This document shows, one piece after another, positions 16,490 through 25,021 of a DNA stretch of 64,000 bases. The notes beneath the pieces are model-generated. The model saw only the letters and a program-made list of their open reading frames with translations, did not search any database and was not told where the DNA came from. The position numbers were made by a program, and so were the translations under genes. Location: contig NZ_JAUTBJ010000002.1 of NCBI RefSeq assembly GCF_030819175.1, positions 568,001-632,000 on the forward strand. Reading direction: 5' to 3'. The stretch comes from Sphingomonas sp. SORGH_AS_0879 (lineage in GTDB: Bacteria > Pseudomonadota > Alphaproteobacteria > Sphingomonadales > Sphingomonadaceae). Positions within the stretch are counted from its first letter, which is position 1. Each line of letters starts with the position of its first letter.

Positions 16490-17536
16490 ATGGACATACG
16501 CGAGCTCGCCCATCATCTCGGCCTGTCGATCGGCACGGTGTCGCGCGCATTGAACGACCGCAAGGACGTCAGCCCCGCGACGCGGCAGCGGGTGGTCGAG
16601 GCCGCGCGGGCCTTCGGCTATATCCCCAACCAGTCGGGCCGGACGTTGCGCAGCGGGCGGACGGGGACGGTCGGTTTCATGCTGACGCTGGAGCATGACA
16701 GCGCGATTCACGGCGACCCGTTCTTCATGGCGCTGCTGGAGGGGTTGCAGAACGGGCTGGGCGAACATGACCTCGATCTGGTCGTGCTGCTGGCGCGCAA
16801 GGGGGAGGACGGGCTGACCTTCCTGCGGCGGCATGTGTCGCGTCGCACGGTCGATGGCTGGGTGCTGTCGGGAACGCAGCATGACGATCCCCGGATCGCC
16901 TTCCTGCTGGACCAGGCCATCCCCTTCGTCGCGCTGGGGCGGACCGACACCGCGCGCGATTACGCCTGGATCGACCTGGATTTCGAAGGGGTGGTGAGCG
17001 AGGCGATGGCGCTGCTGATCGGGGCGGGGCATCGCCGCATCGGGCTGGTCGCGCCGCCCGCGACGATCAACAACAGCCATATCGTCGTGCAGCGCTATCG
17101 CGACGCGCTGGCGCAGGCGGGGATCGGCTTCGACCCCGCGCTGGTCCATCATGGCGAGACGGATGAGAGCGACGGCGAAGCGACCGCCAGAGAGTTGATG
17201 GCGCTCGCCGACCGCCCGACCGCACTGCTGCTGATGGGCGAGACCGCGCCGGTCGGGGCGTATCGCGCGTTGCGTCGGCTGGGGCTGGAGCCGGGGCGCG
17301 ACGTGGCGGTGATCGGTCTGCGCGACAATCCCGCCTGCCGCGCGCTGTCGCCGGACCTGACCTGCTTCTCGCTGGAACTGGGCGATCTGGGCCTGGCGCT
17401 GGCCCAGGCGCTGGTCGCGATGCTGCCGGAACATCGGGGCGTCGATGACCCGCCCGTCCGGATGCTGTGGAAGATGGCACTCCGCCTGGGGCAAAGCCAC
17501 CTGACGCGTGGCCAAGCGCCGATCCCGATAGCCTGA
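16490..17536 (+). CDS. LacI-family transcriptional regulator
   Basis: A 348-residue regulator. The N-terminal helix-turn-helix and hinge are clear: IRELAHHLGLSIGTVSRALNDRKDVSPATRQRV, then AFGYIPNQSGRTLRSGRTGTVGFM. The remainder is a periplasmic-binding-protein-like effector domain ending in a typical position. It should bind the palindrome at 16339-16354 and release it on binding a sugar made by the locus. The start MDIRELA at 16490 places the DNA-binding helix at the usual distance; longer in-frame starts (for example 16448) add an unconserved leader. Confidence 0.93.
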   Translation: MDIRELAHHLGLSIGTVSRALNDRKDVSPATRQRVVEAARAFGYIPNQSGRTLRSGRTGTVGFMLTLEHDSAIHGDPFFMALLEGLQNGLGEHDLDLVVLLARKGEDGLTFLRRHVSRRTVDGWVLSGTQHDDPRIAFLLDQAIPFVALGRTDTARDYAWIDLDFEGVVSEAMALLIGAGHRRIGLVAPPATINNSHIVVQRYRDALAQAGIGFDPALVHHGETDESDGEATARELMALADRPTALLLMGETAPVGAYRALRRLGLEPGRDVAVIGLRDNPACRALSPDLTCFSLELGDLGLALAQALVAMLPEHRGVDDPPVRMLWKMALRLGQSHLTRGQAPIPIA

Positions 17537-17741
17537 CGGGGAAAGAGACTGTCCGACAAATAAATCCTGCTTCGCAAGGGACGGCCGGGGGCTCATATCG
17601 GCGGTTTTGCTATCCTCCACCGTGCTGAAGTCTTGAACGGGGAGGATCGGAACCGGTTTTTGGCCACCGGCAAATATATGTTGCGCCCGCCACCCGAGCA
17701 TGGCTACCCATGGGAAAAATAGAATTAGTCGGAGAAGATCG
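17537..17741 (+). promoter_or_regulatory. Intergenic region before the GH127 gene
   Basis: This 205-base gap has no gene. It contains an 8-base palindrome AACCGGTT at 17651-17658, which shares the CG centre of LacI-type sites but not the AAACGTTT core, so it may be a weak or different operator. GGAGAAG at about 17731-17737 is the ribosome binding site for the ATG at 17742. An ATG at 17700 is in frame but lacks such a site. Confidence 0.35.
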
Positions 17742-19682
17742 ATGCGCCCATGCTGCCATGCCCCGTCGCGTCGCGACGTCCTTGCGACTGCCAGCATCGG
17801 CGCGCTGGCGACTGGATGGGGGGCGGTGATGCCCGCCGTCGCCTGGGCGCAGGCCAAGGCGATCAGCGCCGCACCCGCCACGATGGTCCAGCCCTTCGAC
17901 ATGGCCGATGTGACGCTGGCGGACAGTCCCTTCCTCCATGCGCAGAAGATGACCGAGGCGTATCTGATGCGCCTGCAACCCGATCGGCTGCTCGCCAATT
18001 TCCGCACCAATGCCGGTCTGAAGCCCAAGGCGCCCGTCTATGGCGGCTGGGAATCGGAGCCGATGTGGGACGAGATCAACTGCCATGGCCATACGCTGGG
18101 CCATTATCTGTCCGCCTGCGCGCTGGCTTACCGCGCGACCAAGGACAAGCGCTATCGCCAGCGGATCGACTATATCGCGAATGAACTGGCCGCGTGCCAG
18201 AAGGCGGCGGGTACCGGCCTGGTCTGCGCCTTCCCCAAGGGCCCCGCGCTGGTCGCCGCGCATCTGCGGGGTGAGCCGATCACCGGTGTGCCCTGGTATA
18301 CGCTGCACAAGGTCTATGCGGGGCTCCGCGACTCGGTACTGCTGGCGGATAGCGCGCCGTCGCGCGCGGTGCTGATCCGGCTGGCCGATTGGGGCGTGGT
18401 GGCGACTCGGCCGCTGTCGGACGAACAGTTCGAGGCGATGCTGCAAACCGAATATGGCGGCATGAACGAGGTCTATGCCGACCTGTATTTCATGACCGGC
18501 AACGAGGATTATCGGGCGCTGTCCCGGCGTTTCTCGCAAAAGGCGGTGATGAACCCGCTGGTCAAGGGGCAGGATCATCTCGACGGGATGCACGCCAACA
18601 CGCAAATCCCCAAGATCATCGGTTTCCAGCGTGTGTTCGAGGCGACCGGCGACGACCAGTATCGGAATGCGGCGGCGTTCTTCTGGCGGACGGTGGCGCA
18701 TACCCGCGCCTTCGCGACCGGCGGCCATGGCGATGGCGAGCATTTCTTCGCCATGGCCGATTTCGACAAGCATGTGTTCTCGGCCAAGGGCTCGGAAACC
18801 TGCTGCCAGCACAACATGCTGAAGCTGACCCGCGCCTTGTTCCTGCACGATCCGCGCGCCGAATATGCCGATTATTACGAACGCACGCTCTACAACGGCA
18901 TCCTCGCCTCGCAGGACCCGGATTCGGGGATGGCGACCTATTTCCAGGGCGCGCGGCCGGGGTACATGAAGCTCTATCACACCCCCGAAGACAGTTTCTG
19001 GTGCTGCACCGGCACGGGGATGGAAAATCATGTGAAGTATCGCGACTCGATCTACTTCCATGACGATCGCGCGCTCTATGTGAACCTGTTCATCCCCTCC
19101 AGCGTGACCTGGGCCGACAAGGGCGCTGTGCTGACCCAGGCGACCCGTTTTCCGGAGGCGGGGAACACCGAGTTCCGCTGGAAGCTGCGCCAGCCGACCG
19201 AGCTGACGCTGAAACTGCGCCACCCGAAATGGAGCCGGGCCGCGACCCTGCTGGTCAACGGGGCCGAGGTCCAGCGCTCGGACAAACCGGGCAGCTATGC
19301 CGAGGTGACCCGGACGTGGAAGAGCGGCGACACGGTCGAATGGCGGATGGTCATGGAACCCGGTGTCGAAAGCGCCCCGGCCGCGCCGGACATCGTCGCC
19401 TTCACCTATGGCCCGCTGGTGCTGGCGGGCGCGCTGGGCCGTGAAGGGCTGGCGCCGGGCGCGGACATCATCGTCAACGAGCGCAAATATGGCGAATATA
19501 ACGACACGCCCTTCCAGGCGCCGACCCTGTCGGGTGAGCCAGAGCAACTGACGAAGACGATCACGGCGACGGGCAAGCCATTGGAGTTCACCATCCCGGC
19601 GGCGGACGGACAGCCGGTGCGGCTGATCCCGTACCACCGGATCGCGCATGAACGCTATGCGACCTATTGGAAGCTCGCCTGA
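17742..19682 (+). CDS. GH127 beta-L-arabinofuranosidase-like enzyme, Tat-exported
   Basis: A 646-residue protein with a twin-arginine signal (SRRDVLATASIGALATGW) and a cleavage region near AVAWAQA. The catalytic domain has the GH127 (formerly DUF1680) hallmarks: WDEINCHGHTLGHYLSA, the first zinc-ligand region ETCCQHNMLK and the SFWCCTGTGMENH segment with the paired Cys that includes the nucleophile, followed by a beta-sandwich ending FTYGPLVLAGALG. The family releases L-arabinofuranose from beta-linked arabino-oligosaccharides. Tat export suggests folding with bound metal before transport to the periplasm. It is downstream of, and codirectional with, the regulator. Confidence 0.92.
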   Translation: MRPCCHAPSRRDVLATASIGALATGWGAVMPAVAWAQAKAISAAPATMVQPFDMADVTLADSPFLHAQKMTEAYLMRLQPDRLLANFRTNAGLKPKAPVYGGWESEPMWDEINCHGHTLGHYLSACALAYRATKDKRYRQRIDYIANELAACQKAAGTGLVCAFPKGPALVAAHLRGEPITGVPWYTLHKVYAGLRDSVLLADSAPSRAVLIRLADWGVVATRPLSDEQFEAMLQTEYGGMNEVYADLYFMTGNEDYRALSRRFSQKAVMNPLVKGQDHLDGMHANTQIPKIIGFQRVFEATGDDQYRNAAAFFWRTVAHTRAFATGGHGDGEHFFAMADFDKHVFSAKGSETCCQHNMLKLTRALFLHDPRAEYADYYERTLYNGILASQDPDSGMATYFQGARPGYMKLYHTPEDSFWCCTGTGMENHVKYRDSIYFHDDRALYVNLFIPSSVTWADKGAVLTQATRFPEAGNTEFRWKLRQPTELTLKLRHPKWSRAATLLVNGAEVQRSDKPGSYAEVTRTWKSGDTVEWRMVMEPGVESAPAAPDIVAFTYGPLVLAGALGREGLAPGADIIVNERKYGEYNDTPFQAPTLSGEPEQLTKTITATGKPLEFTIPAADGQPVRLIPYHRIAHERYATYWKLA

Positions 19683-19696
19683 TCGTCCGCACCGTC

Positions 19697-19808
19697 GCCC
19701 CGGCGAAAGCTGGGGCCTCTGGCGAGTGGAAGACCGATAGCGGCGAAAAATCCCAGCCTTCGCTGGGATGACGGTTGATAGGACAAGCCGCCCCGATCTT
19801 CGCCGGGG
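19697..19808. repeat. Cluster of three short palindromic repeats
   Basis: Three hairpins lie in a row: 19697-19716 (GCCCC arms), 19750-19769 (perfect arms ATCCCAGC/GCTGGGAT with loop CTTC) and 19791-19808 (CCCCG arms around ATCTTCG). All share a GCGAA/TTCGC-type loop, as in intergenic repeats common in alphaproteobacteria. They fill the gap between the GH127 stop and the tRNA, which converge, so they may also end both transcripts. Confidence 0.65.
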
Positions 19809-19835
19809 TGGTGCGGTTGAGTTGACGTCGGAGCA

Positions 19836-19911
19836 TGGTGGGCGATGACGGGCTCGAACCGCCGACATTCTCGGTGTAAACGAGACGCTCTACCAACTGA
19901 GCTAATCGCCC
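19836..19911 (-). tRNA. tRNA-Val (anticodon TAC)
   Basis: A complete 76-base cloverleaf on the minus strand, including an encoded CCA. The acceptor stem GGGCGAT pairs with ATCGCCC, and the D arm AGCTCAGTTGGTAGAGC is standard. The anticodon stem TCTCG/CGAGA surrounds the loop TTTACAC, giving anticodon TAC, and the T arm contains GGTTCGAGCC. It reads GUA and other GUN valine codons. It lies immediately upstream of the GTA cluster on the opposite strand and shows no duplicated 3' end here. Confidence 0.96.
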
Positions 19912-20097
19912 CCTTGGGGTAAGCCCCGCCTAATGCCGATGCGTTTTGCGTCTGGCAAGCCGCTTTTGCTGTCCAAACCCATTTGGTTCGTTTGTTGGAT
20001 ACAAACCCGCCTGCCATCGGTACATAACGGGAACATCGAGGGCGGGTACGACCGGGGGAGCGGTCGGGACCGGCTCGATGCTTCGAGGGGAGCGGGG
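19912..20097 (+). promoter_or_regulatory. Leader region of the GTA cluster
   Basis: A gap of 186 bases between the tRNA and the first GTA gene. It is less GC-rich in 19940-20030 than its surroundings, as expected for a promoter, but no convincing -35/-10 pair, CtrA site or LexA box was recognised. GAGGGGAGCGGGG at about 20085-20097 supplies the ribosome binding site. Confidence 0.35.
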
Positions 20098-20577
20098 ATG
20101 GCCGGAACGGGGGAGGGCGCGCGGTGGACGCAGGCGCGGCGACGGCAATTCCTGGAGGCGCTGGCGGTCAGCGCCGATGCGGGGGTGGCGGCTCGGGCGG
20201 TGGGAGAGACGCTCGGGGCCGTCCTTTCGCTCAGGCGGCGCGACCGGGCCTTTGGCGAGGCCTGGGACCAGGCGATCGGGGCGGCCCATGCGCTGGTCGA
20301 GGAGGGGCTGCTGCGCCGGATGCTCGCCCTGTTGGCGGCCGGGGACGGGGAGGGAGGCGGAGAGGCCGGTGCGGGGACCACCGGCCTCTCCATCACCCCG
20401 CCGCTCCACGCGACCGAGGTGCAACTCTATTTGAAGCTGCTCGCACGCCGCGATGCGCTGGCCCAGGCGGGTGACTCGGGCAACGAGGCGGCGCGGGCGA
20501 GCGCGGCGGAAACCGATGCGGCGCTGGAACGCGCGCTTGATGGACTGGCGCGGCGGCGGTTGAAGGGGATGGCGTGA
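20098..20577 (+). CDS. GTA gp1-like protein, probable small terminase subunit
   Basis: A 159-residue protein. An N-terminal helical region (QARRRQFLEALAVSADAGVAARAVG) looks like a small helix-turn-helix. A C-terminal helical part (ATEVQLYLKLLARRDAL) follows a Gly-rich linker. Position directly before the large terminase with a 3-base overlap is the position of gp1 in the Rhodobacter GTA, now regarded as the small terminase. The identification rests mainly on context; the sequence has no diagnostic motif I can name. The ATG at 20098 has a strong purine-rich site and a longer upstream frame lacks coding character. Confidence 0.65.
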   Translation: MAGTGEGARWTQARRRQFLEALAVSADAGVAARAVGETLGAVLSLRRRDRAFGEAWDQAIGAAHALVEEGLLRRMLALLAAGDGEGGGEAGAGTTGLSITPPLHATEVQLYLKLLARRDALAQAGDSGNEAARASAAETDAALERALDGLARRRLKGMA

Positions 20578-21887
20578 TGGCGAGGGAGGATGCGGCGACG
20601 CGGCTCGCCACGCTGGCGATGCTGGAACCGGCGGCGCGCGAACAGGCGCTGGCCGCTTTGACCCCGGCGCAGAAGCGCGAGCTGGTCGAGCGATGGGAAT
20701 TATGGGCGCATGACGGACAGGTCGCGCCGCCGGGCGACTGGCGCGTGTGGCTGATCCGGGCGGGGCGCGGGTTCGGCAAGACCCGCGCCGGAGCGGAATG
20801 GGTGAGCGCGCTGGCCCGCGAGAATCCGGGGGCGCGGATCGCACTGATGGGCGCGACCCTGCGCGATGTCGAGCGGGTGATGGTGCGCGGCGAGAGCGGG
20901 CTGCTGGCGGTGGCGCGCAAAGGGGAGACGCCCAAATGGATCGGCAGTCTGGGGCAGGTGCATTTCGCGTCGGGTGCGATCGGCTTCGCCTATTCGGCGG
21001 CGGCGCCCGAGGCGTTGCGAGGCCCGCAGCATCATGCCGCCTGGTGCGACGAATTGGGCAAGTGGAAGGGGGAGGCCGGGTGGGACAATCTGATGATGAC
21101 GCTCCGGCTGGGGGACTTCCCCCGCGTGCTGGTCACGACCACGCCGCGCGCGACGCCCTTGATGCGCAAGGTCATGGCGCTGCCCGATTGCGTCGAGACG
21201 ATCGGACGGACCAGCGACAATGCGCATCTGCCCGACAGCTTCCAGGAGGCGATGCTGGCGCAATATGGCGACACGCGGCTGGGGCGGCAGGAACTGGACG
21301 GCGAGATGGTCGACGACCGCGAGGGGGCCTTGTGGACCCGCGCGCTGCTCGACCGGCAGCGGGCCAAGACGGTGCCCGCGCTCGACCGGGTGGTGGTCGG
21401 CGTCGATCCGCCCGCGACCAGCAGCGGCGATGCCTGCGGGATCGTCGCGGTCGGCCTGGGGCGCGACGGCCATGGCTATGTGCTGGAGGATGCCAGCGAG
21501 GCGGGGCTGTCGCCCGAGGGCTGGGCGGCGCGGGTGGCGGGGTGTGCCAGGCGCAACCGCGCGGACCGGGTGGTGGCCGAGCGCAACCAGGGCGGCGACA
21601 TGGTGGAAAGCGTGCTGCGGCTCGCCGATCCGACCCTGCCGGTGCATCTGGTCTATGCCTCGATCGGCAAGGCGGCGCGGGCGGAGCCGGTGTCGTTCCT
21701 CTATGCACAAGGGCGGGTGTGGCATTCGCGCGGCTTCCCGGCGCTGGAGGACGAACTGTGCGGGCTGGGCGTGGCGGGGGCCTATGAGGGGCCGGGCCGT
21801 TCGCCCGACCGGGCGGATGCCTTGGTCTGGGCGCTGACCGAACTGATGCTGTCGGGGCGGGGGCCGCCGGGGATACGGAATTTGTGA
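20577..21887 (+). CDS. GTA large terminase subunit (gp2)
   Basis: A 436-residue packaging motor. The ATPase domain has Walker A in LIRAGRGFGKTRAGAEW (about residue 58) and the Walker B-like HAAWCDELGKW (about 150). The nuclease domain begins near VVGVDPPATSSGDACG and includes later Asp residues such as SPDRADALVWAL. It drives DNA into GTA proheads. It is shorter than many phage terminases but typical of GTA gp2. The start at 20577 overlaps the gp1 stop. Confidence 0.92.
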   Translation: MAREDAATRLATLAMLEPAAREQALAALTPAQKRELVERWELWAHDGQVAPPGDWRVWLIRAGRGFGKTRAGAEWVSALARENPGARIALMGATLRDVERVMVRGESGLLAVARKGETPKWIGSLGQVHFASGAIGFAYSAAAPEALRGPQHHAAWCDELGKWKGEAGWDNLMMTLRLGDFPRVLVTTTPRATPLMRKVMALPDCVETIGRTSDNAHLPDSFQEAMLAQYGDTRLGRQELDGEMVDDREGALWTRALLDRQRAKTVPALDRVVVGVDPPATSSGDACGIVAVGLGRDGHGYVLEDASEAGLSPEGWAARVAGCARRNRADRVVAERNQGGDMVESVLRLADPTLPVHLVYASIGKAARAEPVSFLYAQGRVWHSRGFPALEDELCGLGVAGAYEGPGRSPDRADALVWALTELMLSGRGPPGIRNL

Positions 21888-21893
21888 GGGCAA

Positions 21894-22021
21894 TCCTCCC
21901 CGGCACGGGGAGGGGGACCGCCGCAGAGCGGTGGTGGAGGGGGATCGCCGCTGGGGACGTCCTGTGTGGAAGCCCCCCTCCGTCAGCGCTGCGCGCTGCC
22001 ACCTCCCCGTGCCGGGGAGGA
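21894..22021. repeat. 128-bp palindromic repeat within the GTA operon
   Basis: Terminal arms of 20 bases (TCCTCCCCGGCACGGGGAGG at 21894-21913, and its exact reverse complement at 22002-22021) enclose a further imperfect inverted repeat with GGAGGGGG-type ends. Each arm is itself a small hairpin. It fills almost the entire gap between the terminase and portal genes. It resembles dispersed intergenic palindromes of sphingomonads and could modulate the mRNA between these two genes. Confidence 0.85.
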
Positions 22022-22040
22022 GCATAGAGGAGATTCGATC

Positions 22041-23144
22041 ATGAGGATGTTCGGTCGCAAGACCGGGCGGGGGGCCGCGCGTCCTTTGCTCGGGCTGGGT
22101 TTGGCGCGTTCGGGGGTGCCGCTGACGGGGGCGGCGCAGTCCTATGAAAGCCAGGTGCGCGAGGGCTATCTGCGCAACCCCGTGGCGCAACGCGCGGTGC
22201 GCATGGTCGCGGGCGGACTGGCGGAAGCACCGCTCAGCGCCTCGCATCCCGAACTGGTCGCGCTGGTCGCGGCACGGAGCGAAGGGCAGGCGCTGCTGGA
22301 GACGGTGGCGACGCATCTGCTGCTGCACGGCAATGCCTATGTGCAAATCCTGCGCGATGCGGAGGGGGAGGTCGCCGAACTATTCGCGCTGCGGCCCGAG
22401 CGGGTGACGATGGAACTGGACGCGAGCGGCTGGCCCGCCGCCTTCCTCTACCGCGCGGGCGGACGGGTGACGACATTGCCGGTCGATCCGGTGCGCCCGC
22501 AGGTCGTGCACCTGAAAAGCTGCCATCCGCTCGACGATCATTATGGGCTGGGCTGTCTGGGCGCGGCGGCGGGGGCGATCGCGATCCACAATGCGGCGGC
22601 GGCGTGGAACCGGGCGCTGCTCGACAATGCGGCGCGGCCTTCGGGGGCGCTGGTCTATGATCCGGGTGACGGCTCGACCCTGACCCCCGACCAGTTCGAG
22701 CGTTTGCGCGCTGAGATGGAGGGTTTTGCCGGAAGCGGCAATGCCGGCCGTCCGCTGCTGCTCGAAGGCGGGCTCAAGTGGCAGGCGATGAGCCTGACCC
22801 CGGCGGAACTGGACTTCATCGCCGCCAAATCCTCGGCGGCGCGGGAGATCGCATTGGCCTTTGGGGTGCCGCCGATGCTGCTCGGCCTGCCGGGTGACAA
22901 TACCTATGCCAATTACCGTGAAGCGAACCGCGCGCTGTGGCGACAGGCGATCCTGCCGCTGGCCGGCGCGATCCTGAGCGGCCTTTCGCAGGGGCTGGCG
23001 GGCTGGTTCGAGGGGGCGAGCCTGTCGGTCGATGTGAACCGCGTCACCGCGCTGGCCGAGGAGCGCCAGATGCTGTGGCAGATGGCGGCGGGGGCCGACT
23101 TCCTCGATCCGGCGGAGAAGCGCCAGATGGTCGGCTTGTCATGA
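22041..23144 (+). CDS. GTA portal protein (gp3), HK97 type
   Basis: A 367-residue portal. Family features include the early FGRKTGRG, the region YESQVREGYLRNPVAQRAVRMVAGG, HGNAYVQILRD, the PDQFERLRAEMEGFAGSGNAGRPLLLEGGLKWQAMS segment and FGVPPMLLGLPGDNTYANYREANRALW. These are typical of HK97-family portals. It forms the dodecameric DNA channel at the capsid vertex. The ATG at 22041 follows AGAGGAGATTCG; the longer frame runs into the palindromic repeat. Confidence 0.93.
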   Translation: MRMFGRKTGRGAARPLLGLGLARSGVPLTGAAQSYESQVREGYLRNPVAQRAVRMVAGGLAEAPLSASHPELVALVAARSEGQALLETVATHLLLHGNAYVQILRDAEGEVAELFALRPERVTMELDASGWPAAFLYRAGGRVTTLPVDPVRPQVVHLKSCHPLDDHYGLGCLGAAAGAIAIHNAAAAWNRALLDNAARPSGALVYDPGDGSTLTPDQFERLRAEMEGFAGSGNAGRPLLLEGGLKWQAMSLTPAELDFIAAKSSAAREIALAFGVPPMLLGLPGDNTYANYREANRALWRQAILPLAGAILSGLSQGLAGWFEGASLSVDVNRVTALAEERQMLWQMAAGADFLDPAEKRQMVGLS

Positions 23145-23446
23145 GCGGCGACGTTCTGGCGCGGCTGCTGGCGCAGGCGGCGGATAGTGGTGCCGATCTC
23201 GTGACCTTGCGCGCGGTGGCGGAGGAAGCGGGGGAACTCGGTGCGACGCGCGCGCTGACCCGGCTGGGCCTGTCGGACGCGGATGCGGCGGGCGATGTCG
23301 CGGAATTGCGCGAACTGCTTTCGGCATGGCGCGAGGCCAAGTCGTCGGTGTGGAAGAGCGCGGTCGGCTGGGTGACCCGGTTGCTGGGCGCATTGCTGCT
23401 GGCGGGGATCGCGATGCGGCTGGGGATGGAGGACTGGCTGAAATGA
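23141..23446 (+). CDS. Small GTA-cluster membrane protein (DUF6127-like)
   Basis: A 101-residue protein overlapping both neighbours by four bases. A polar N-terminal part precedes a C-terminal hydrophobic segment (WVTRLLGALLLAGIAMRLGM). It occupies the slot of the small orf between portal and protease seen in GTA clusters. A role in head assembly or membrane association is only inferred. Confidence 0.75.
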   Translation: MSGDVLARLLAQAADSGADLVTLRAVAEEAGELGATRALTRLGLSDADAAGDVAELRELLSAWREAKSSVWKSAVGWVTRLLGALLLAGIAMRLGMEDWLK

Positions 23447-23823
23447 GCCTGAGCTTCACCGGCTATGCCGCGATCTGGGACCGGATGGACCGGGCGGGCG
23501 ACGTCATGCGGCGCGGGGCCTTTGCGGGTGCGCCTCTGGTGCCGCTGCTCTGGCAGCACCGGGGGGAGCCGATGGGCCGCATCACCACACTGGCCGAGGA
23601 CGATAGCGGCCTCGCGGTCGAGGGGGTGGTCGAGGACCCGGCGCTCGCCGCTTTGGTCCGCTCGGGCGCGGTGGCGGGGCTGTCGGTCGGATACCGGCCG
23701 CGCGTCGTCCATCAGGGGGCCGCCCGCGCGATCCTGTCGGCCGAGCTTCTCGAAATCAGCCTGGTGACGGTGCCGATGCAGCCGCTCGCCCGCGTGATTC
23801 ACATTTTGACCAAGGGGGATTGA
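23443..23823 (+). CDS. GTA prohead protease (gp4)
   Basis: A 126-residue protease with SFTGYAAIWDRMDRAGDVMRRGAFAG, the usual opening of HK97-type (S78) prohead proteases. The catalytic His is in LWQHRGEPMGRI (about residue 38) and the Ser in AGLSVGYRP (about 83). It would trim capsid subunits during maturation. It is shorter than Rhodobacter gp4 but has both active-site regions. Confidence 0.88.
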   Translation: MSLSFTGYAAIWDRMDRAGDVMRRGAFAGAPLVPLLWQHRGEPMGRITTLAEDDSGLAVEGVVEDPALAALVRSGAVAGLSVGYRPRVVHQGAARAILSAELLEISLVTVPMQPLARVIHILTKGD

Positions 23824-23824
23824 T

Positions 23825-24823
23825 ATGGACGTGATCGTAAGACCCGTGCTGGACGGCGCGGCGAGCAAGACCGATGGCGCGTTCGGCGGCTATGTGCGCA
23901 GCGGCACGACCGTCGAGTTGAAGGCCTTTACCGGCACCACCGGCGACAGCGGCGGCTTCGCCGTCCCGCGTGAGATCGACGCGACCATCGCCTCGGTGCT
24001 GAGGAACGTCTCGCCGATCCGCGGCATCGCCAATGTGGTGAGCGTGGGGTCGGCGGGCTATCGCAAGCTGGTGACCACCGGCGGCACGCCCTCGGGCTGG
24101 GCGAGCGAGACGGCGGCGCGGCCCGAAACGGCGACGCCCAGCTTCGTCGAACTCGCGCCGCCGATGGGCGAACTCTACGCCAATCCGTCGGCCAGCCAGG
24201 CGATGCTGGACGATGCGGCCTTCGATGTGGAGGGCTGGCTCGCGGGTGAGATCGCGACCGAATTCGCGCGGGCCGAGGGGCAGGCCTTCGTCAATGGGTC
24301 GGGCGTCAACCGGCCCAAGGGGTTCCTGGCCAACGCCATCTCGACCGCCAAGGACGGCGCGCGCCCGTTCGGCACGCTGCAATATCTGGCGACCGGCGCG
24401 ACGGGGGCGTTCGGGGCGAAGCCGGAGGAGCGGCTGCTCGATTTGGTCCAGAGTCTGCGCGCGCCGTATCGCCAGGGCGCGTGCTTCGTGATGAATGCGG
24501 CGACGTCGGCCAGCATCCGCAAGATGAAGACGACGGACGGCCAGTTCCTCTGGGCACCCGGCCTGGCGGCGGGGCAGCCCGCCAACCTGCTCGGCTATCC
24601 GGTGATCGAGGCGGAGGACATGCCCGACATCGCGGACAATGCCTGCGCCATCGCCTTCGGCAATTTCCAGGCGGGCTATCTGATCACCGAGCGCGCGGAA
24701 ACCGCGATCCTGCGCGATCCGTACAGCAACAAGCCGTTCGTGACCTTCTACGCCACGCGGCGAGTCGGCGGCTGTGTCAGCGACTCGGAGGCGATCAAGC
24801 TGATGAAGTTCGCGACGAACTAA
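23825..24823 (+). CDS. GTA major capsid protein (gp5), HK97 fold
   Basis: A 332-residue capsid protein. TGDSGGFAVPREIDATIASVLRNVSPIRGIANV marks the beginning of the HK97 core. Later LLGYPVIEAEDMPDIADNACAIAFGNFQAGYLI and the final VGGCVSDSEAIKLMKF are standard. Only about 35 residues precede the core, so the usual coiled-coil delta (scaffold) domain of about 80-100 residues is missing or greatly shortened. No upstream start restores it because the protease ends one base before. Confidence 0.92.
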   Translation: MDVIVRPVLDGAASKTDGAFGGYVRSGTTVELKAFTGTTGDSGGFAVPREIDATIASVLRNVSPIRGIANVVSVGSAGYRKLVTTGGTPSGWASETAARPETATPSFVELAPPMGELYANPSASQAMLDDAAFDVEGWLAGEIATEFARAEGQAFVNGSGVNRPKGFLANAISTAKDGARPFGTLQYLATGATGAFGAKPEERLLDLVQSLRAPYRQGACFVMNAATSASIRKMKTTDGQFLWAPGLAAGQPANLLGYPVIEAEDMPDIADNACAIAFGNFQAGYLITERAETAILRDPYSNKPFVTFYATRRVGGCVSDSEAIKLMKFATN

Positions 24824-24836
24824 ATCGCTGAAAAAT

Positions 24837-24863
24837 CGGGGCAGCCGGCAGGAGGCTGCCCCG
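24837..24863 (+). terminator. Hairpin after the GTA capsid gene
   Basis: A 10-base perfect stem (CGGGGCAGCC/GGCTGCCCCG) with a 7-base loop starts 13 bases after the capsid stop. No U tract follows, so it may be a partial terminator or an mRNA 3'-end stabiliser. It would let the capsid be made in excess over the connector and tail proteins. Confidence 0.6.
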
Positions 24864-25021
24864 TAGTTCAGGGAGGATGCCGAACCCGGCCGGGGGAAGG
24901 ACCGGGCCGACATCGCCGATGCCCAAGGGGGAGGCGGGCAGCGGCTGGCCGAGTCTCTGCTCCTCAACTGTGACGCCCGTGTGTCGGACCTGTCGCAACT
25001 TGTATCGGTGAAGGAGAATTC

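Noticed and set aside
19836..19911. tRNA-Val as an attachment site for an integrase-type element
   Set aside because: No integrase gene or repeated tRNA 3' end was seen; the prophage is transposase-type and inserted 6.6 kb away.
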